Shown: piece after piece, positions 33,188-42,114 of the stretch
Layout of the letters: every line of letters starts with the position of its first letter
How positions within the stretch are numbered: the first letter of the stretch is position 1
From: Mucilaginibacter robiniae
Lineage (GTDB): Bacteria; Bacteroidota; Bacteroidia; Sphingobacteriales; Sphingobacteriaceae
Direction of reading: 5' to 3'
Length of the DNA stretch: 64,000 nucleotides
Assembly: GCF_012849215.1 (NCBI RefSeq)
Contig: NZ_CP051683.1
Coordinates: 1-64,000, forward strand
The notes under the pieces: generated by a model
Told to the model about the DNA's origin: nothing
Seen by the model: the letters and a program-made list of their open reading frames with translations, nothing else
The model's database searches: none
Program-made: the position numbers and the translations under genes

Positions 33188-33834
33188 TGTTTGAGAATTT
33201 TTGCGTTATTCATTATTTGGTCAACTACGCCCATTTCCCTATTTATATAATCTGAAAACGGGTCATTTCCCCGGCTCTTTAATACGGCAGCTTGTAATGA
33301 TCTTGCTACCCCTCCTGACAAATAGGAAATAGTTTTTAATTCGTCTATGATGAAACCAAAAAGGATTCTTCTGTCACTTACCTTCATTTGATTTACGTCA
33401 CCAATAACAGCACATAGTCCAATCAAGTAATTGACAAGTGAATTAGCGCGTTGCACAAATATTATCTCACTGTCCATTGCAACAGGCAATAGTACTGGGT
33501 CGCTTTGTGCATAAGTGACGATTTGTTGCTGCTCTTTAATGATCTCCCTTACCAGAGGGGTTGCGCTTATGCCTATATTGGCTGCATCAAATACAATACT
33601 CATTTTGGCAAACCTTTCCTGAAGGGTTCTGTACTTTGTTTTGACCTGCTGCATTAATCCCCTGTTACTTTCCTCCATAGCCGTAGAATTGCGCTGCTCA
33701 TTTTTTACATCAATTTGGCGTTTGTTTTCAGATTTGCTGTTATCTACTAATTGATGAAGTAGGGGCACGTTTAATTGCGCCTTAACCTGTAGGGTAAATG
33801 CCGCTACAAGCAAGCTTAATAGGTATCTTTTCAT
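33184..33834 (-). CDS. Secreted VirB5-like protein, member 3 (diverged)
   Basis: 216 residues with a signal peptide (MKRYLLSLLVAAFTLQVKAQ). The helical body is similar in length to members 2 and 4 but the end is changed (YINREMGVVDQIMNNAKILK), lacking the ILRKRK motif. It overlaps member 2 by 4 bp, so translation is coupled. Its divergence suggests a separate role in the same subcomplex. Confidence 0.6.
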   Translation of the reverse strand: MKRYLLSLLVAAFTLQVKAQLNVPLLHQLVDNSKSENKRQIDVKNEQRNSTAMEESNRGLMQQVKTKYRTLQERFAKMSIVFDAANIGISATPLVREIIKEQQQIVTYAQSDPVLLPVAMDSEIIFVQRANSLVNYLIGLCAVIGDVNQMKVSDRRILFGFIIDELKTISYLSGGVARSLQAAVLKSRGNDPFSDYINREMGVVDQIMNNAKILKQ

Positions 33835-33840
33835 AGCGCA

Positions 33841-34509
33841 TTACTTTAAATATTTACGTTTTCGGAGAATATCATTCATAATCTGCTCGTCCATATTGAC
33901 ATATCCTTGGAATGGATTTAATGAACGCAAAACCCCTCTCATTTGAGCATAGTACATAGCGCGGTACATTCCGTAGGTTAATGATCTTAGGATTAGCATT
34001 TCTGTAAGTACCTTATGTATCAGTTTTGCTCTTTCTCCGCTGTCCATAAGATTATCACCACCGCCTTTAAGTGCAAAGGAACTTACCTCTAATGCTAACT
34101 TCGTGGCTCTTGTGTAGAAGTAGTTAGCCTGATCTTGGGCAAATACTAATAAAATAGGGTTTTTAGCAGCAACAGCAAGCCCCTTATTTATGTCATCAGT
34201 CATACCAATGGTAATTCTTGATATCTCCTGAACATCAGCAAGGTTGGTAAGTATTGAAGATACCTGCGATAACCCTTTGTAAATTTTCGCTTGCATATCA
34301 TTTACTATACCTAACTGGCCTGTTACGGCCAACTGGCCCCGTTCTACCAATGTTAATTTATCCTTTGTAGCATTCAATTGAGAATTGATAATAGCTGAAT
34401 GTGCCGCCTGGGTAGCGGATACGGCAGGGTCAATATATAACACTTGCGCTTCGGCCTTCCGCATTAACATAATGCCAAAGCCAAACAGTAATAAAAGTCT
34501 AATTTTCAT
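33841..34509 (-). CDS. Secreted VirB5-like (TraI-position) protein, member 4
   Basis: 222 residues with a signal peptide (MKIRLLLLFGFGIMLMRKAE). The start of the mature part (VLYIDPAVSATQAAHS) resembles TraI of CTnDOT, which begins with a similar V-x-DP word. The C-terminus is QMRGVLRSLNPFQGYVNMDE then IMNDILRKRKYLK, as in member 2. It follows traG by 10 bp. Confidence 0.7.
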   Translation of the reverse strand: MKIRLLLLFGFGIMLMRKAEAQVLYIDPAVSATQAAHSAIINSQLNATKDKLTLVERGQLAVTGQLGIVNDMQAKIYKGLSQVSSILTNLADVQEISRITIGMTDDINKGLAVAAKNPILLVFAQDQANYFYTRATKLALEVSSFALKGGGDNLMDSGERAKLIHKVLTEMLILRSLTYGMYRAMYYAQMRGVLRSLNPFQGYVNMDEQIMNDILRKRKYLK

Positions 34510-34519
34510 AATGGTGAGA

Positions 34520-37360
34520 TTAACCGACTAATAATAATTCCCGTTGGACTTCTTCATCAGCATAAAGAGGTTTGCGTTTGCTGTTGACTTCCTTGAAAAA
34601 CTGGGGCAGCTTTAGACCTGATCGCTTTAGGTCAATCACAAAGCGTTCAATGCCTTGTACATAGCTGCCGTAGTAGTGACTGTAACATTCCACTGCGGTT
34701 TTTTCGGGCTTTTCAGTGGTATAAATTAAGTATTGTTCAAGCGCTACCTCTACTCCGTAAACTTCCCCCGTAGCCCCACGTCGAATGTAAACCTCTTTAA
34801 AACGGCCTCGGTTCTCATGGTTATCCAGTTGGTTAATAGTTAGGATTTTTTTGCGCTCATGCTGATTGATCGCTAACAACTTAGCAATTTCATCAAAGTT
34901 GTCTTTGAACTTGGATTGGTCTAACATCATGATAGTATCCGAATTATTGATAATACTATCCTTAACCACTGCATTACCGATAATATCCCCCAGTTCCTGG
35001 GTTACAACTATGGCTTCACCCCAAAATTTTCTTACTGTCTTGTACAGGTACAAAATGTAACTTGCCATTAAAGGGGATGCTATCGCCTTCCATGCTTCTT
35101 CAATAATTAGCGCTTTTCGCTGTTGGGTTCGGAAACGCATTTTTTGAATAAATACGTCCATAATGATTAAGGTTACAATGGGGAATAAAATCTTATGCTC
35201 CTTAATACTGTCGATTTCGAAGACAACGAAAGGTTCTGTAAATAAGGAATTGTCCGCTTCTTCATTCAGGATAGCTTCAAACTCTCCGCCTTTATAGAAC
35301 TTCTTTAGCACAAACCGGAACTCGTCTATGTCGAAGGGTATCCTTTCTTGCTGCTTTATCTCGGGAATTTTGTACAAAGCATACTCATAGAATGAGTTAA
35401 AGCTTAGTTCAACAACATTTTTTCTTTTAAAATCTTCTTTCGCTTCTTGCCTTGCGGCAGACAACAGTTGATAATATAATTCTTCTGTCTCTGCTTCCCT
35501 TAAACACAAAATTTCATTACCTATCAAATGGTTATAAATCCGTTCATATTCCCTTTCATAAAAGCTGATTTTCTCGTCGTCTGAACCCTGAAAATTGGCA
35601 GCTATACCCTTTGCCTCTTGTTCAATTGCATTTAGGTCTAAGGCTGCTTTTGCTTGTTCGGTAAAATCAATTTCAGCAGCTTCACGCTCTGCCTCGAATT
35701 GAATTTGATTAATTTGTTCGTCGGTTAAATCAATAAAAAGTGGCTTACCAAAGAAGTTGCTATAGTAGGCGGAAATGCATTGTGCAATTACGTCACTCTC
35801 AACCTGGTTCACCGTCCCTTCCGCACCTTTCCATAGCAAGCTGATAAGCGTTTTTAAGAAGTCTTTTTTCTCAATGTTGTATTCTCCTTCGCTGATCGCA
35901 AAAGGGTTCATTGTGATTGGCTTATCTTCCGAATAAGTGATATACTTACCACCATAATAGGAACATAGACCCGAATAAGAGTGCCCAGTATCGACAATAA
36001 CAACATCCATTTGCCATTTAGGATTAGGAGACTTATTATACATGCAATACTGCTCAATTAAGGCGTTCATAAAAAAGGATTTGCCCGAACCGCTCGGGCC
36101 AAGAACAAACTTATTCCTGTTGTTTATCCTGTTTGTCTGCATTGGCAAATCTGCGGGGTCAATAGCTACGGGTATGCCCTGTCTATCAGTAAAGCGAATT
36201 TGAAAGCCGCTCAATTCATCTTTACTTAGGGCTTCCTTAAAAAAAAAGCAGAGTGCAGCATCAGCGGTTGTAAGGAAAAGATCATACTCGTCTAACTCAA
36301 CCGTATTGCAGGGCATTGCAGTCCTGAACAGTTCCATTTGATTGTAAGCGTTCTTATTCGGAATAATGCCAAGCTGCTCAAACAATGAACTTTCGATATA
36401 ATTACAGGTTTGCTGAATGGTTTCTAATGGGGCGCAAACCAAAAAATTGAAATGACAGTAGACAAGCATTTGGTTTTCCCTGGCTATGTCCACCATTAGG
36501 TCGTCAATATCCTCAACACACATATTATTAGCAGGGTCTGGAATACCTGAATGCCTTTTCCTTTTGAGTTCCAATTTTCTTTGAGTGAAATTTTGGGCAG
36601 GTATATCAATTACCTGATTATATATGATGGTTTGGTACCCAGGGACGTTGTAAAGGAAACCCATAGTATCGAGTGGAAAACCTTTTAGGCTATCTTTATC
36701 ATTTCGTTCGACATGGGTTGAAATTTTTTCCGGCAAATCAATCTTGTCAATATCAATCAGTGGAACACTGCGTACTGCTCGGTCGCCCATCTTAATTTCA
36801 ACATCGGTTGCGAGCAAATTATTCAGGGAAACATGATTGGTGCTGAAATTCATGCTAAGAATGCGCTTAACATACAGGTCAATTTCATTACCACTAAGAA
36901 TTTTGGGCAATAGATTATTCCTTTTTAAAAGGTCTTCCAGTTTACCGATGTTTTGTTCAAAATCTTTAAAATGCTTGTTATTATAAGTAAAGAATGTGCC
37001 TCGCTTTGCTTTTCGGGTAACTACCAAAAATGTAGTGAGGTCTGTATATTCTCTGCCGTTAAAATGTTCGTCGTACTTCTTTTGCAAGTACTCGGTACTA
37101 TCGGACTTGTTATATATCTTTTTAGTTAAGATATCTTGTTTTTGGATTACGTACCCCTCGCCTAAAATCTTAATAATATTCACATATAATTGGTGTGAAG
37201 TATCATAGGCGCTTGGGTCTGCTGAATATTGTAAAACGGGATTGTTAAGCTGGAATATAACGCCATAATCCCCTTTCAGGTTGTAAATAGTGGGATACTT
37301 CCCGGTTTCCTCTATTCCGAAGTACGGTAAGGTAAACTCTGTTTTGCGTTTTTGTGCCAT
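34520..37360 (-). CDS. traG: Conjugal transfer ATPase TraG (VirB4-like)
   Basis: 946 residues. Walker A GPSGSGKSFF is at about residue 423 and Walker B ALIIEEAWKAI at about residue 750; VVTQELGDI further on fits the VirB4 sensor region. An inserted charged segment (about residues 540-640, DLTDEQINQIQFEAEREAAE) is typical of Bacteroidota TraG. It drives channel assembly and substrate transfer from the cytoplasmic side. It overlaps traF by 49 bp. Confidence 0.92.
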   Translation of the reverse strand: MAQKRKTEFTLPYFGIEETGKYPTIYNLKGDYGVIFQLNNPVLQYSADPSAYDTSHQLYVNIIKILGEGYVIQKQDILTKKIYNKSDSTEYLQKKYDEHFNGREYTDLTTFLVVTRKAKRGTFFTYNNKHFKDFEQNIGKLEDLLKRNNLLPKILSGNEIDLYVKRILSMNFSTNHVSLNNLLATDVEIKMGDRAVRSVPLIDIDKIDLPEKISTHVERNDKDSLKGFPLDTMGFLYNVPGYQTIIYNQVIDIPAQNFTQRKLELKRKRHSGIPDPANNMCVEDIDDLMVDIARENQMLVYCHFNFLVCAPLETIQQTCNYIESSLFEQLGIIPNKNAYNQMELFRTAMPCNTVELDEYDLFLTTADAALCFFFKEALSKDELSGFQIRFTDRQGIPVAIDPADLPMQTNRINNRNKFVLGPSGSGKSFFMNALIEQYCMYNKSPNPKWQMDVVIVDTGHSYSGLCSYYGGKYITYSEDKPITMNPFAISEGEYNIEKKDFLKTLISLLWKGAEGTVNQVESDVIAQCISAYYSNFFGKPLFIDLTDEQINQIQFEAEREAAEIDFTEQAKAALDLNAIEQEAKGIAANFQGSDDEKISFYEREYERIYNHLIGNEILCLREAETEELYYQLLSAARQEAKEDFKRKNVVELSFNSFYEYALYKIPEIKQQERIPFDIDEFRFVLKKFYKGGEFEAILNEEADNSLFTEPFVVFEIDSIKEHKILFPIVTLIIMDVFIQKMRFRTQQRKALIIEEAWKAIASPLMASYILYLYKTVRKFWGEAIVVTQELGDIIGNAVVKDSIINNSDTIMMLDQSKFKDNFDEIAKLLAINQHERKKILTINQLDNHENRGRFKEVYIRRGATGEVYGVEVALEQYLIYTTEKPEKTAVECYSHYYGSYVQGIERFVIDLKRSGLKLPQFFKEVNSKRKPLYADEEVQRELLLVG

Positions 37361-37644
37361 CTTGTCAACTTTCTAAAATCAGTACGGAACCTAAATACAC
37401 CTCTATGCCTTGTCTTAAAATGTAAGCCTTTCTTTTGTTGCTGCGCGGTGAAAATCAATCCACCAACAAAACCCGCAACACAAATAAATCCCCCGTATGC
37501 CATACTGGTTAAGCTGCCGATTACACCACCTGCAACCAAACTTATGACGAGGGCACCTACACCCCAACCGATGAATTTTCCTTGAAAACCACGATAAATA
37601 AGGGGCTTTTGAAGCCCCTTATAAATGTTGAACTGTTTAGCCAT
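37312..37644 (-). CDS. traF: Conjugal transfer protein TraF (VirB3-like, DUF4133)
   Basis: 110 residues starting MAKQFNIYKGLQKPLIYRGF, a classic DUF4133 beginning. Two membrane helices follow at about residues 24-45 and 48-68, then a basic tail with FRFRTDFRKLTRWHK. The start (ATG at 37642-37644) overlaps the traE stop. A longer upstream reading is rejected because it overlaps traE by 67 bp. Confidence 0.88.
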   Translation of the reverse strand: MAKQFNIYKGLQKPLIYRGFQGKFIGWGVGALVISLVAGGVIGSLTSMAYGGFICVAGFVGGLIFTAQQQKKGLHFKTRHRGVFRFRTDFRKLTRWHKNAKQSLPYRTSE

Positions 37645-37958
37645 TAGACACCAAAGAATGCTTTGATTATAACGCCTACCAGTACCAGGAAAAGGCAAGA
37701 ACCGCCCCAACCCATGATTTCTTTATTGATGTCCTGATCTCCGCTGTTCCATTTGATGTAAACGCGAACACCTCCAATGATACCAACAACAGCACCGATT
37801 GCAAGACAAAGGGTAGAAACTGGGTCAACATATTGACGTAAAGAGGTATTGGCAGCATTGATACCAGTAACACCATCTTGTGCCATTGCTTGAGTTCCAG
37901 AGATTGCTACTAAGATTGCCATTGCAACTGCGCTTTTCACTTTGTTTGACATTTTCAT
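37644..37958 (-). CDS. traE: Conjugal transfer protein TraE (DUF4134, VirB2-like)
   Basis: 104 residues. A signal peptide (MSNKVKSAVAMAILVAISGT) and two membrane helices flank YIKWNSGDQDINKEIMGWGG, the hallmark of DUF4134. By size and topology it resembles VirB2 pilins. It overlaps traF by one base. A paralogue (38190-38513) lies upstream, separated from it by a 44-bp-phased array. Confidence 0.88.
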   Translation of the reverse strand: MKMSNKVKSAVAMAILVAISGTQAMAQDGVTGINAANTSLRQYVDPVSTLCLAIGAVVGIIGGVRVYIKWNSGDQDINKEIMGWGGSCLFLVLVGVIIKAFFGV

Positions 37959-38033
37959 AACAGATAAAAATTAATGGATTAAAAAATTATAGATTTTAAG
38001 ATTTGTGGAATTTTGAAGTAGACTGATAGGTTA

Positions 38034-38182
38034 ACTATCATATCATTTGAACCTGGTTGACTGCAGCCAACCTTAATGCTATCAAAACGAGCTGCGGATC
38101 TTCGAACCGGTTTTGAATTTTGCTATCAATCATTCGCCTGGCCTGACCTGATCGGTGACCGCTCCGGCTTTGATCTGATAGC
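38034..38182 (+). repeat. 44-bp-phased array between two traE paralogues
   Basis: ACTATCA at 38034 and GCTATCA at 38078 and 38122, 44 bp apart. TGATAGC at 38176-38182 closes the 61-bp terminal module. It interrupts what would otherwise be a compact operon and ends 8 bp before the stop codon of the upstream paralogue. Confidence 0.9.
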
Positions 38183-38189
38183 ATTTTAG

Positions 38190-38513
38190 TTAAACACCAT
38201 ACATCGCCCCCATGATAACGGCAATTAGTTGTAAGAAAATAAAGGCTCCCAACCAACCCATTACCTGTGCATCAATATGATGCTTTCCCGATTGCCAATT
38301 ATTGTAAACTCTTAAGCCACCAACTAACCCGAATATTGCACCAAGAATGGAAGCGGTGTATGTTAACGCATGGTATTGACTTTTGACCATCCTTGTAGCA
38401 TCGCCAAATTCTTGAATACCGGGGGGCTGCGCGTTCACTTGAAAAACAAGGCAATAAAAAAGGGCTGTTAGAATAGCAGCCCTTATAAAGTAGATTTTTT
38501 TATGGTTTCGCAT
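38190..38513 (-). CDS. Second TraE-like protein (DUF4134 paralogue)
   Basis: 107 residues with a signal peptide (about residues 1-28) and the motif GGLRVYNNWQSGKHHIDAQV, MGWLGAFIFLQLIAVIMGAM, which aligns with TraE (GGVRVYIKWNSGDQDINKEI). The two proteins are clearly paralogous but differ widely. It may be a second pilin or a channel part. It follows the 38515-38895 gene by one base. Confidence 0.8.
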   Translation of the reverse strand: MRNHKKIYFIRAAILTALFYCLVFQVNAQPPGIQEFGDATRMVKSQYHALTYTASILGAIFGLVGGLRVYNNWQSGKHHIDAQVMGWLGAFIFLQLIAVIMGAMYGV

Positions 38514-38514
38514 G

Positions 38515-38895
38515 TTAGAAAACTATCTGACGTTTATAATCAATGGTATTATTTTGGGCCAGTTTTATGACCTCCGACATTGAAGTTGTGCCACCGGTTG
38601 AAGTATTGATATTATGAGATATTATATTTAGTTCCTCCGTATCTTCATCCTCTCGCTCCCAAACAGCGTTAGTGGTGCCTTCTTCAAACTCGTCAGGTAT
38701 TTCAATGGGAACAGGAACTAACTCTTCAAAGTGCTCTACTTCTGTAGTCTGCACATCTTCACTAAAAGTAAGTTCATCCCCTGCACTGGTGGTTGCAGTG
38801 ACTGTTTTACTTTTCATTAAGTCCATAAGTACCATTAATAAATAATAGGCTGCATAAACTGCTATAAGCACTATTGTAAATTTCGACCAACTCAT
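38515..38895 (-). CDS. Single-helix membrane protein of the transfer region
   Basis: 126 residues. An N-terminal helix (FTIVLIAVYAAYYLLMVLMD) is followed by a strongly acidic middle (EELVPVPIEIPDEFEEG) and a C-terminal piece (MSEVIKLAQNNTIDYKRQIV). The position between the DUF3408-like and traE genes corresponds to the TraC/TraD slot of CTnDOT. No domain is recognised. Confidence 0.6.
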   Translation of the reverse strand: MSWSKFTIVLIAVYAAYYLLMVLMDLMKSKTVTATTSAGDELTFSEDVQTTEVEHFEELVPVPIEIPDEFEEGTTNAVWEREDEDTEELNIISHNINTSTGGTTSMSEVIKLAQNNTIDYKRQIVF

Positions 38896-38897
38896 AT

Positions 38898-39293
38898 CTA
38901 TATCTCCTTAAGTGAATTTTTTAGCGAATTTTTAATTAGTGTTTTAAAATCAGGTCGGGTTTCAAAAAAGTCTTCTAATAAGAAATTGATAAATTGAACT
39001 ACGTTAATCTTTAAAGCCGGACTAAGCTTGTTTAGAATAGCCATATGTTTATCATCGAACCTGATAAGCATTTTTGTTTGACCCGATACTTTCAGAGAGG
39101 ATATTTGCTGTATCAAACCTGACAAGTCCTGCCCTTCGCTAATCTCATTTGAGATTAACACACCAGGCGGTGATAGCTCTTTTGCTGCTTCTGCGGCCAC
39201 CCCGTCAACAACTGTTCCGGCAGCACCTCCGTTTAGCTTGCTTTCCCTCTCCCTTCTTATTTTTTCTGTGATCTCTTTTATACCGCCTTCCAT
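38898..39293 (-). CDS. DUF3408-like protein (TraB/TraC position)
   Basis: 131 residues. The C-terminal half (IRFDDKHMAILNKLSPALKI, then VQFINFLLEDFFET) resembles the RHH-like DUF3408 unit that accompanies TraA in Bacteroidota elements; the N-terminal half is Gly/Ala/Glu-rich and probably disordered. It may work with the ParA-like TraA in DNA handling. It lies 55 bp after that gene. Confidence 0.6.
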   Translation of the reverse strand: MEGGIKEITEKIRRERESKLNGGAAGTVVDGVAAEAAKELSPPGVLISNEISEGQDLSGLIQQISSLKVSGQTKMLIRFDDKHMAILNKLSPALKINVVQFINFLLEDFFETRPDFKTLIKNSLKNSLKEI

Positions 39294-39348
39294 ATACCAT
39301 TATGTTTATTGATGAACTCATTAAAAATTAACTCAAATACTGGCGATA

Positions 39349-39924
39349 CTACTTGAATGATACTGGGGGAGTTTCAAAAGTAGAGATACGCTGAAAATCT
39401 ATCCTTTCGGGTAACGGCTTAGTAATGGCACCGAAGTTTGAGAACACATTGTTAACGCTTTCCAGGGTTTCGTACTTAACTGTTGTTTTTATACGATTCG
39501 GTATAAAAACAATTTTTGCTTGATCATTCAGTTGCTTAACTACTTCGGAAAAATCAATAGTAGCTCCAACTGAAAATTCGTCATAAGAAAAGGGGCAGAT
39601 GATTAAATCTACCCCCTGAAAAATTGGTATAAGTGTATCATTTTCGATATTCCCTGCTACATCTAAAATTGTGATCAATCCTTCTTTTTCCTTTACAATT
39701 TCCTTGATGGTACTGAACTGCTCCATTTCTGCTGCTTCAACCTCATACAGCGGATTGTTCTCTAATACCTTTGATGCCTGAACCTTATTGTAAATTGACC
39801 TTTGGTTATCCATATCAAATATGACAACCTCTTTATTCTGAACTAACGAAAGGTAGTTGGCGAATAAAACGGCAAGGGTAGATTTACCTACACCGCCTTT
39901 TTGATTTGCGAATAGTATAATCAT
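39349..39924 (-). CDS. ParA/MinD-type ATPase of the transfer region (TraA-like)
   Basis: 191 residues. The deviant Walker A FANQKGGVGKSTLA is at the N-terminus and ITILDVAGN corresponds to Walker B. This is the short ParA type found at the start of Bacteroidota tra operons (TraA). It likely positions the relaxosome or the channel and is separate from the partition ParA at 45320. It starts 11 bp after the relaxase stop. Confidence 0.82.
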   Translation of the reverse strand: MIILFANQKGGVGKSTLAVLFANYLSLVQNKEVVIFDMDNQRSIYNKVQASKVLENNPLYEVEAAEMEQFSTIKEIVKEKEGLITILDVAGNIENDTLIPIFQGVDLIICPFSYDEFSVGATIDFSEVVKQLNDQAKIVFIPNRIKTTVKYETLESVNNVFSNFGAITKPLPERIDFQRISTFETPPVSFK

Positions 39925-39935
39925 ATGGGTTTCGT

Positions 39936-41450
39936 TTATCTTGTGTTAATTCTTGCTTTCCTCACTCTGCGCCTATTCCTACCGTTGATTTGTTCATCAT
40001 CAACATCGTCAGCTATACTCAAATCGAAATTTTGCATAGCGCCTAAAATGGCTGATTCTTCATAATTTAATTCGGCAACCGCTGCGCTACGTTCGTTCGG
40101 TTCATTTTTCGATTGCTGAACATCAATTTCGGTCTGCTCTGAAAAGGGAATAACTTTTTCTTTTTGCGGTAATTCTAAACCTGAATGCTTTGCCAATAAA
40201 TTCAAGTCTGTTTGATTAAGTACCCTTTCAGCATCAATCATAAATCCGGTTTTTTTATCTAATATGAATAGGCTTTTATCAGATACATGAGCTTCAATGT
40301 GGTGTCTGCTCAACCCCTCTCCAACCGAATTAAATTCATGAAGTGCTGATTTTAATAGAATGCTTATCAATGCTAACCTCTCCTGGGAAATGGTATTAAA
40401 TGAAATATTTGCCATTCCTTGGCGAAAGATTTTTTGAGAAGCTTCTTTTTCCTTAAATCCGTCAACCTTAATTTCTAAATTACCTATGGAAGATTGAGGT
40501 TGCTTGCGGTACCGGGAATGGTCGAGAAATAACTTTAACGGCATTATATCACTTCCCTTAAAAACAGCTTTGCTGTTATGATCTATGATGCTATAGCCAT
40601 AAGGTGGTAAACCCTTTTTTCCATGAAAAACTATATCGATTCCAAATTTTTGCTTTAGACCCTGAACCAAATCAGAAGTGTACCCTATGGGCTTTTTATC
40701 ATCCTTATATTTGGTGGGTTCATAAATTACCTTTAAGGAAGGGTCGGCTAACGAACTATATTTTTCAAATATCGCCTTCAATTGCCTGATTCGGCTTTCG
40801 TCTTTTACGCTTAGTGTTATTCGCTCGTTGATCTTGTCAATAGAAATGCGTTGCTGGATATCGTCAAACTTCCTTAAGGCTATTTCTTTATCGTCATGGG
40901 TAACAATATATCCCTGCTGCTCAAACAGTAACTTGAACTGGGCTACGGTCGAAATACTATAATCGAAAGCACGATTAATCAACTTATCGGTTGACAGCTT
41001 AATATCATTTTGTAAAATCTTTTGCACTGCTGCATAGGCACGCTTATACTCAAAAGCATCGGATATTTTCTTGCCCTCACTATCAATGCGACTGCTTACT
41101 AAATGAACATGGTTGTTATTGGTATCTTTATGAAAAACGATTAAGTAAGGGTTATCGCCATAGCCCATTTCCTTTAAAAAGGCATCTGCAAATCCTGTTA
41201 GTTGATGCTTATCATATTCCCTGCCTTTACAGGTAATAACAGCATGGAATTGTTGATCTTTAACTTTTGAATTAGTTGATGAATGAAATATAAGGTAGTT
41301 CTTATACTCCTCCGGCAATACATTTGTGACCGCTTGCAGGTAGCCGAAATTTTTCACCTTCATCAGCTCTCCCAGGTCTTTATCAGTTTTCTTAGTATTG
41401 TAGCTTACCCCATTAAATTTACTGCTGCTGTTTAGAATTTTTACTATCAT
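39936..41450 (-). CDS. mobB: Relaxase, MOB_P/MobB type
   Basis: 504 residues. The N-terminal domain contains GVSYNTKKTD, DQQFHAVITCKG and the His motif NNHVHLVSSRID at about residue 112, which binds the metal for nicking at oriT; a Tyr early in the protein would be the nucleophile. The C-terminal part may be an accessory DNA-binding region. It overlaps mobA by 32 bp. The candidate oriT is upstream of mobA. Confidence 0.9.
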   Translation of the reverse strand: MIVKILNSSSKFNGVSYNTKKTDKDLGELMKVKNFGYLQAVTNVLPEEYKNYLIFHSSTNSKVKDQQFHAVITCKGREYDKHQLTGFADAFLKEMGYGDNPYLIVFHKDTNNNHVHLVSSRIDSEGKKISDAFEYKRAYAAVQKILQNDIKLSTDKLINRAFDYSISTVAQFKLLFEQQGYIVTHDDKEIALRKFDDIQQRISIDKINERITLSVKDESRIRQLKAIFEKYSSLADPSLKVIYEPTKYKDDKKPIGYTSDLVQGLKQKFGIDIVFHGKKGLPPYGYSIIDHNSKAVFKGSDIMPLKLFLDHSRYRKQPQSSIGNLEIKVDGFKEKEASQKIFRQGMANISFNTISQERLALISILLKSALHEFNSVGEGLSRHHIEAHVSDKSLFILDKKTGFMIDAERVLNQTDLNLLAKHSGLELPQKEKVIPFSEQTEIDVQQSKNEPNERSAAVAELNYEESAILGAMQNFDLSIADDVDDEQINGRNRRRVRKARINTR

Positions 41451-41850
41451 TTGGCTTCTTCATTACCCTATACATCTGTCTCAAAACCTTATGAATTTCT
41501 GCTTGAAAGTCCAGATACTCTGTCATTAGCTTACTATGTTCCTCAAAAATTTTAGGCGATAGAGTATTATTTTTGCTAACCGTATTTGCGTGTTTAGCTA
41601 ACTGGTTAATGTTATTACCCACTTTTCCTAAAGCGCCACCCAGTTCTGAAAGGGTGATAACTACATCTTTGGTTATTAAAAAGCTTTGGTCTTCCAACAC
41701 ACGCTTAATAAAAAGGTCAGTACGGTTTATTCCTGTTTCCTTTTCAATTTTAGCAAGTGTTTTATGCTGTTCTTCGGTCAACCGAAGGTGGGCCTGTTTA
41801 ATCTTTTGGCCTTGGTGTTTAACTGGTCGCCCCCCTTTGTTTCTGTTCAT
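41419..41850 (-). CDS. mobA: Relaxosome accessory protein (MobA, MobC-like RHH)
   Basis: 143 residues. A basic N-terminus (MNRNKGGRPVKHQGQKIKQA) is followed by an RHH-like unit (HLRLTEEQHKTLAKIEKETG) and the GALGKVGNNINQLAKHAN segment typical of plasmid mobilisation proteins. It binds oriT and helps the relaxase to nick. First gene of the mob-tra run. Confidence 0.88.
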   Translation of the reverse strand: MNRNKGGRPVKHQGQKIKQAHLRLTEEQHKTLAKIEKETGINRTDLFIKRVLEDQSFLITKDVVITLSELGGALGKVGNNINQLAKHANTVSKNNTLSPKIFEEHSKLMTEYLDFQAEIHKVLRQMYRVMKKPNDSKNSKQQQ

Positions 41851-41949
41851 AGGCTTGTATTTTGGTTTCAGAAAAATGAGTCGCGAATTTTTCTCTACCC
41901 CTATTTTTAAAATTTATGAGGTACGAATGGATTTTAATGATAGGCAAGT

Positions 41950-42035
41950 TCGTTTGGTGGGTCGTAAATCCCGGAGGGTTTACGATACACAAAAACACAA
42001 CTTGCATTAACAAACTCAACATTTACGATTGGGCA
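41950..42035. other. Candidate oriT upstream of mobA
   Basis: A hairpin at 41962-41985 pairs TCGTAAA with TTTACGA and continues with T-G and two C-G pairs around a 4-nt loop. A partial repeat of the arm (ATTTACGA) recurs about 35 bp further right. The location 110 bp ahead of mobA is where relaxase-type plasmids carry the nick site; the nick itself cannot be placed. Confidence 0.5.
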
Positions 42036-42114
42036 TTGAATACACCTAAATCCCAGTATGATATAGGTATAAATAAATAATTGCCTATGCGAAGCACATA
42101 CCCTGATTGATGAA

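Noticed and set aside
41573..42010. Plus-strand frame of 145 codons opposite mobA and oriT
   Set aside because: Covers mobA in antisense and the candidate oriT; no protein-like features.
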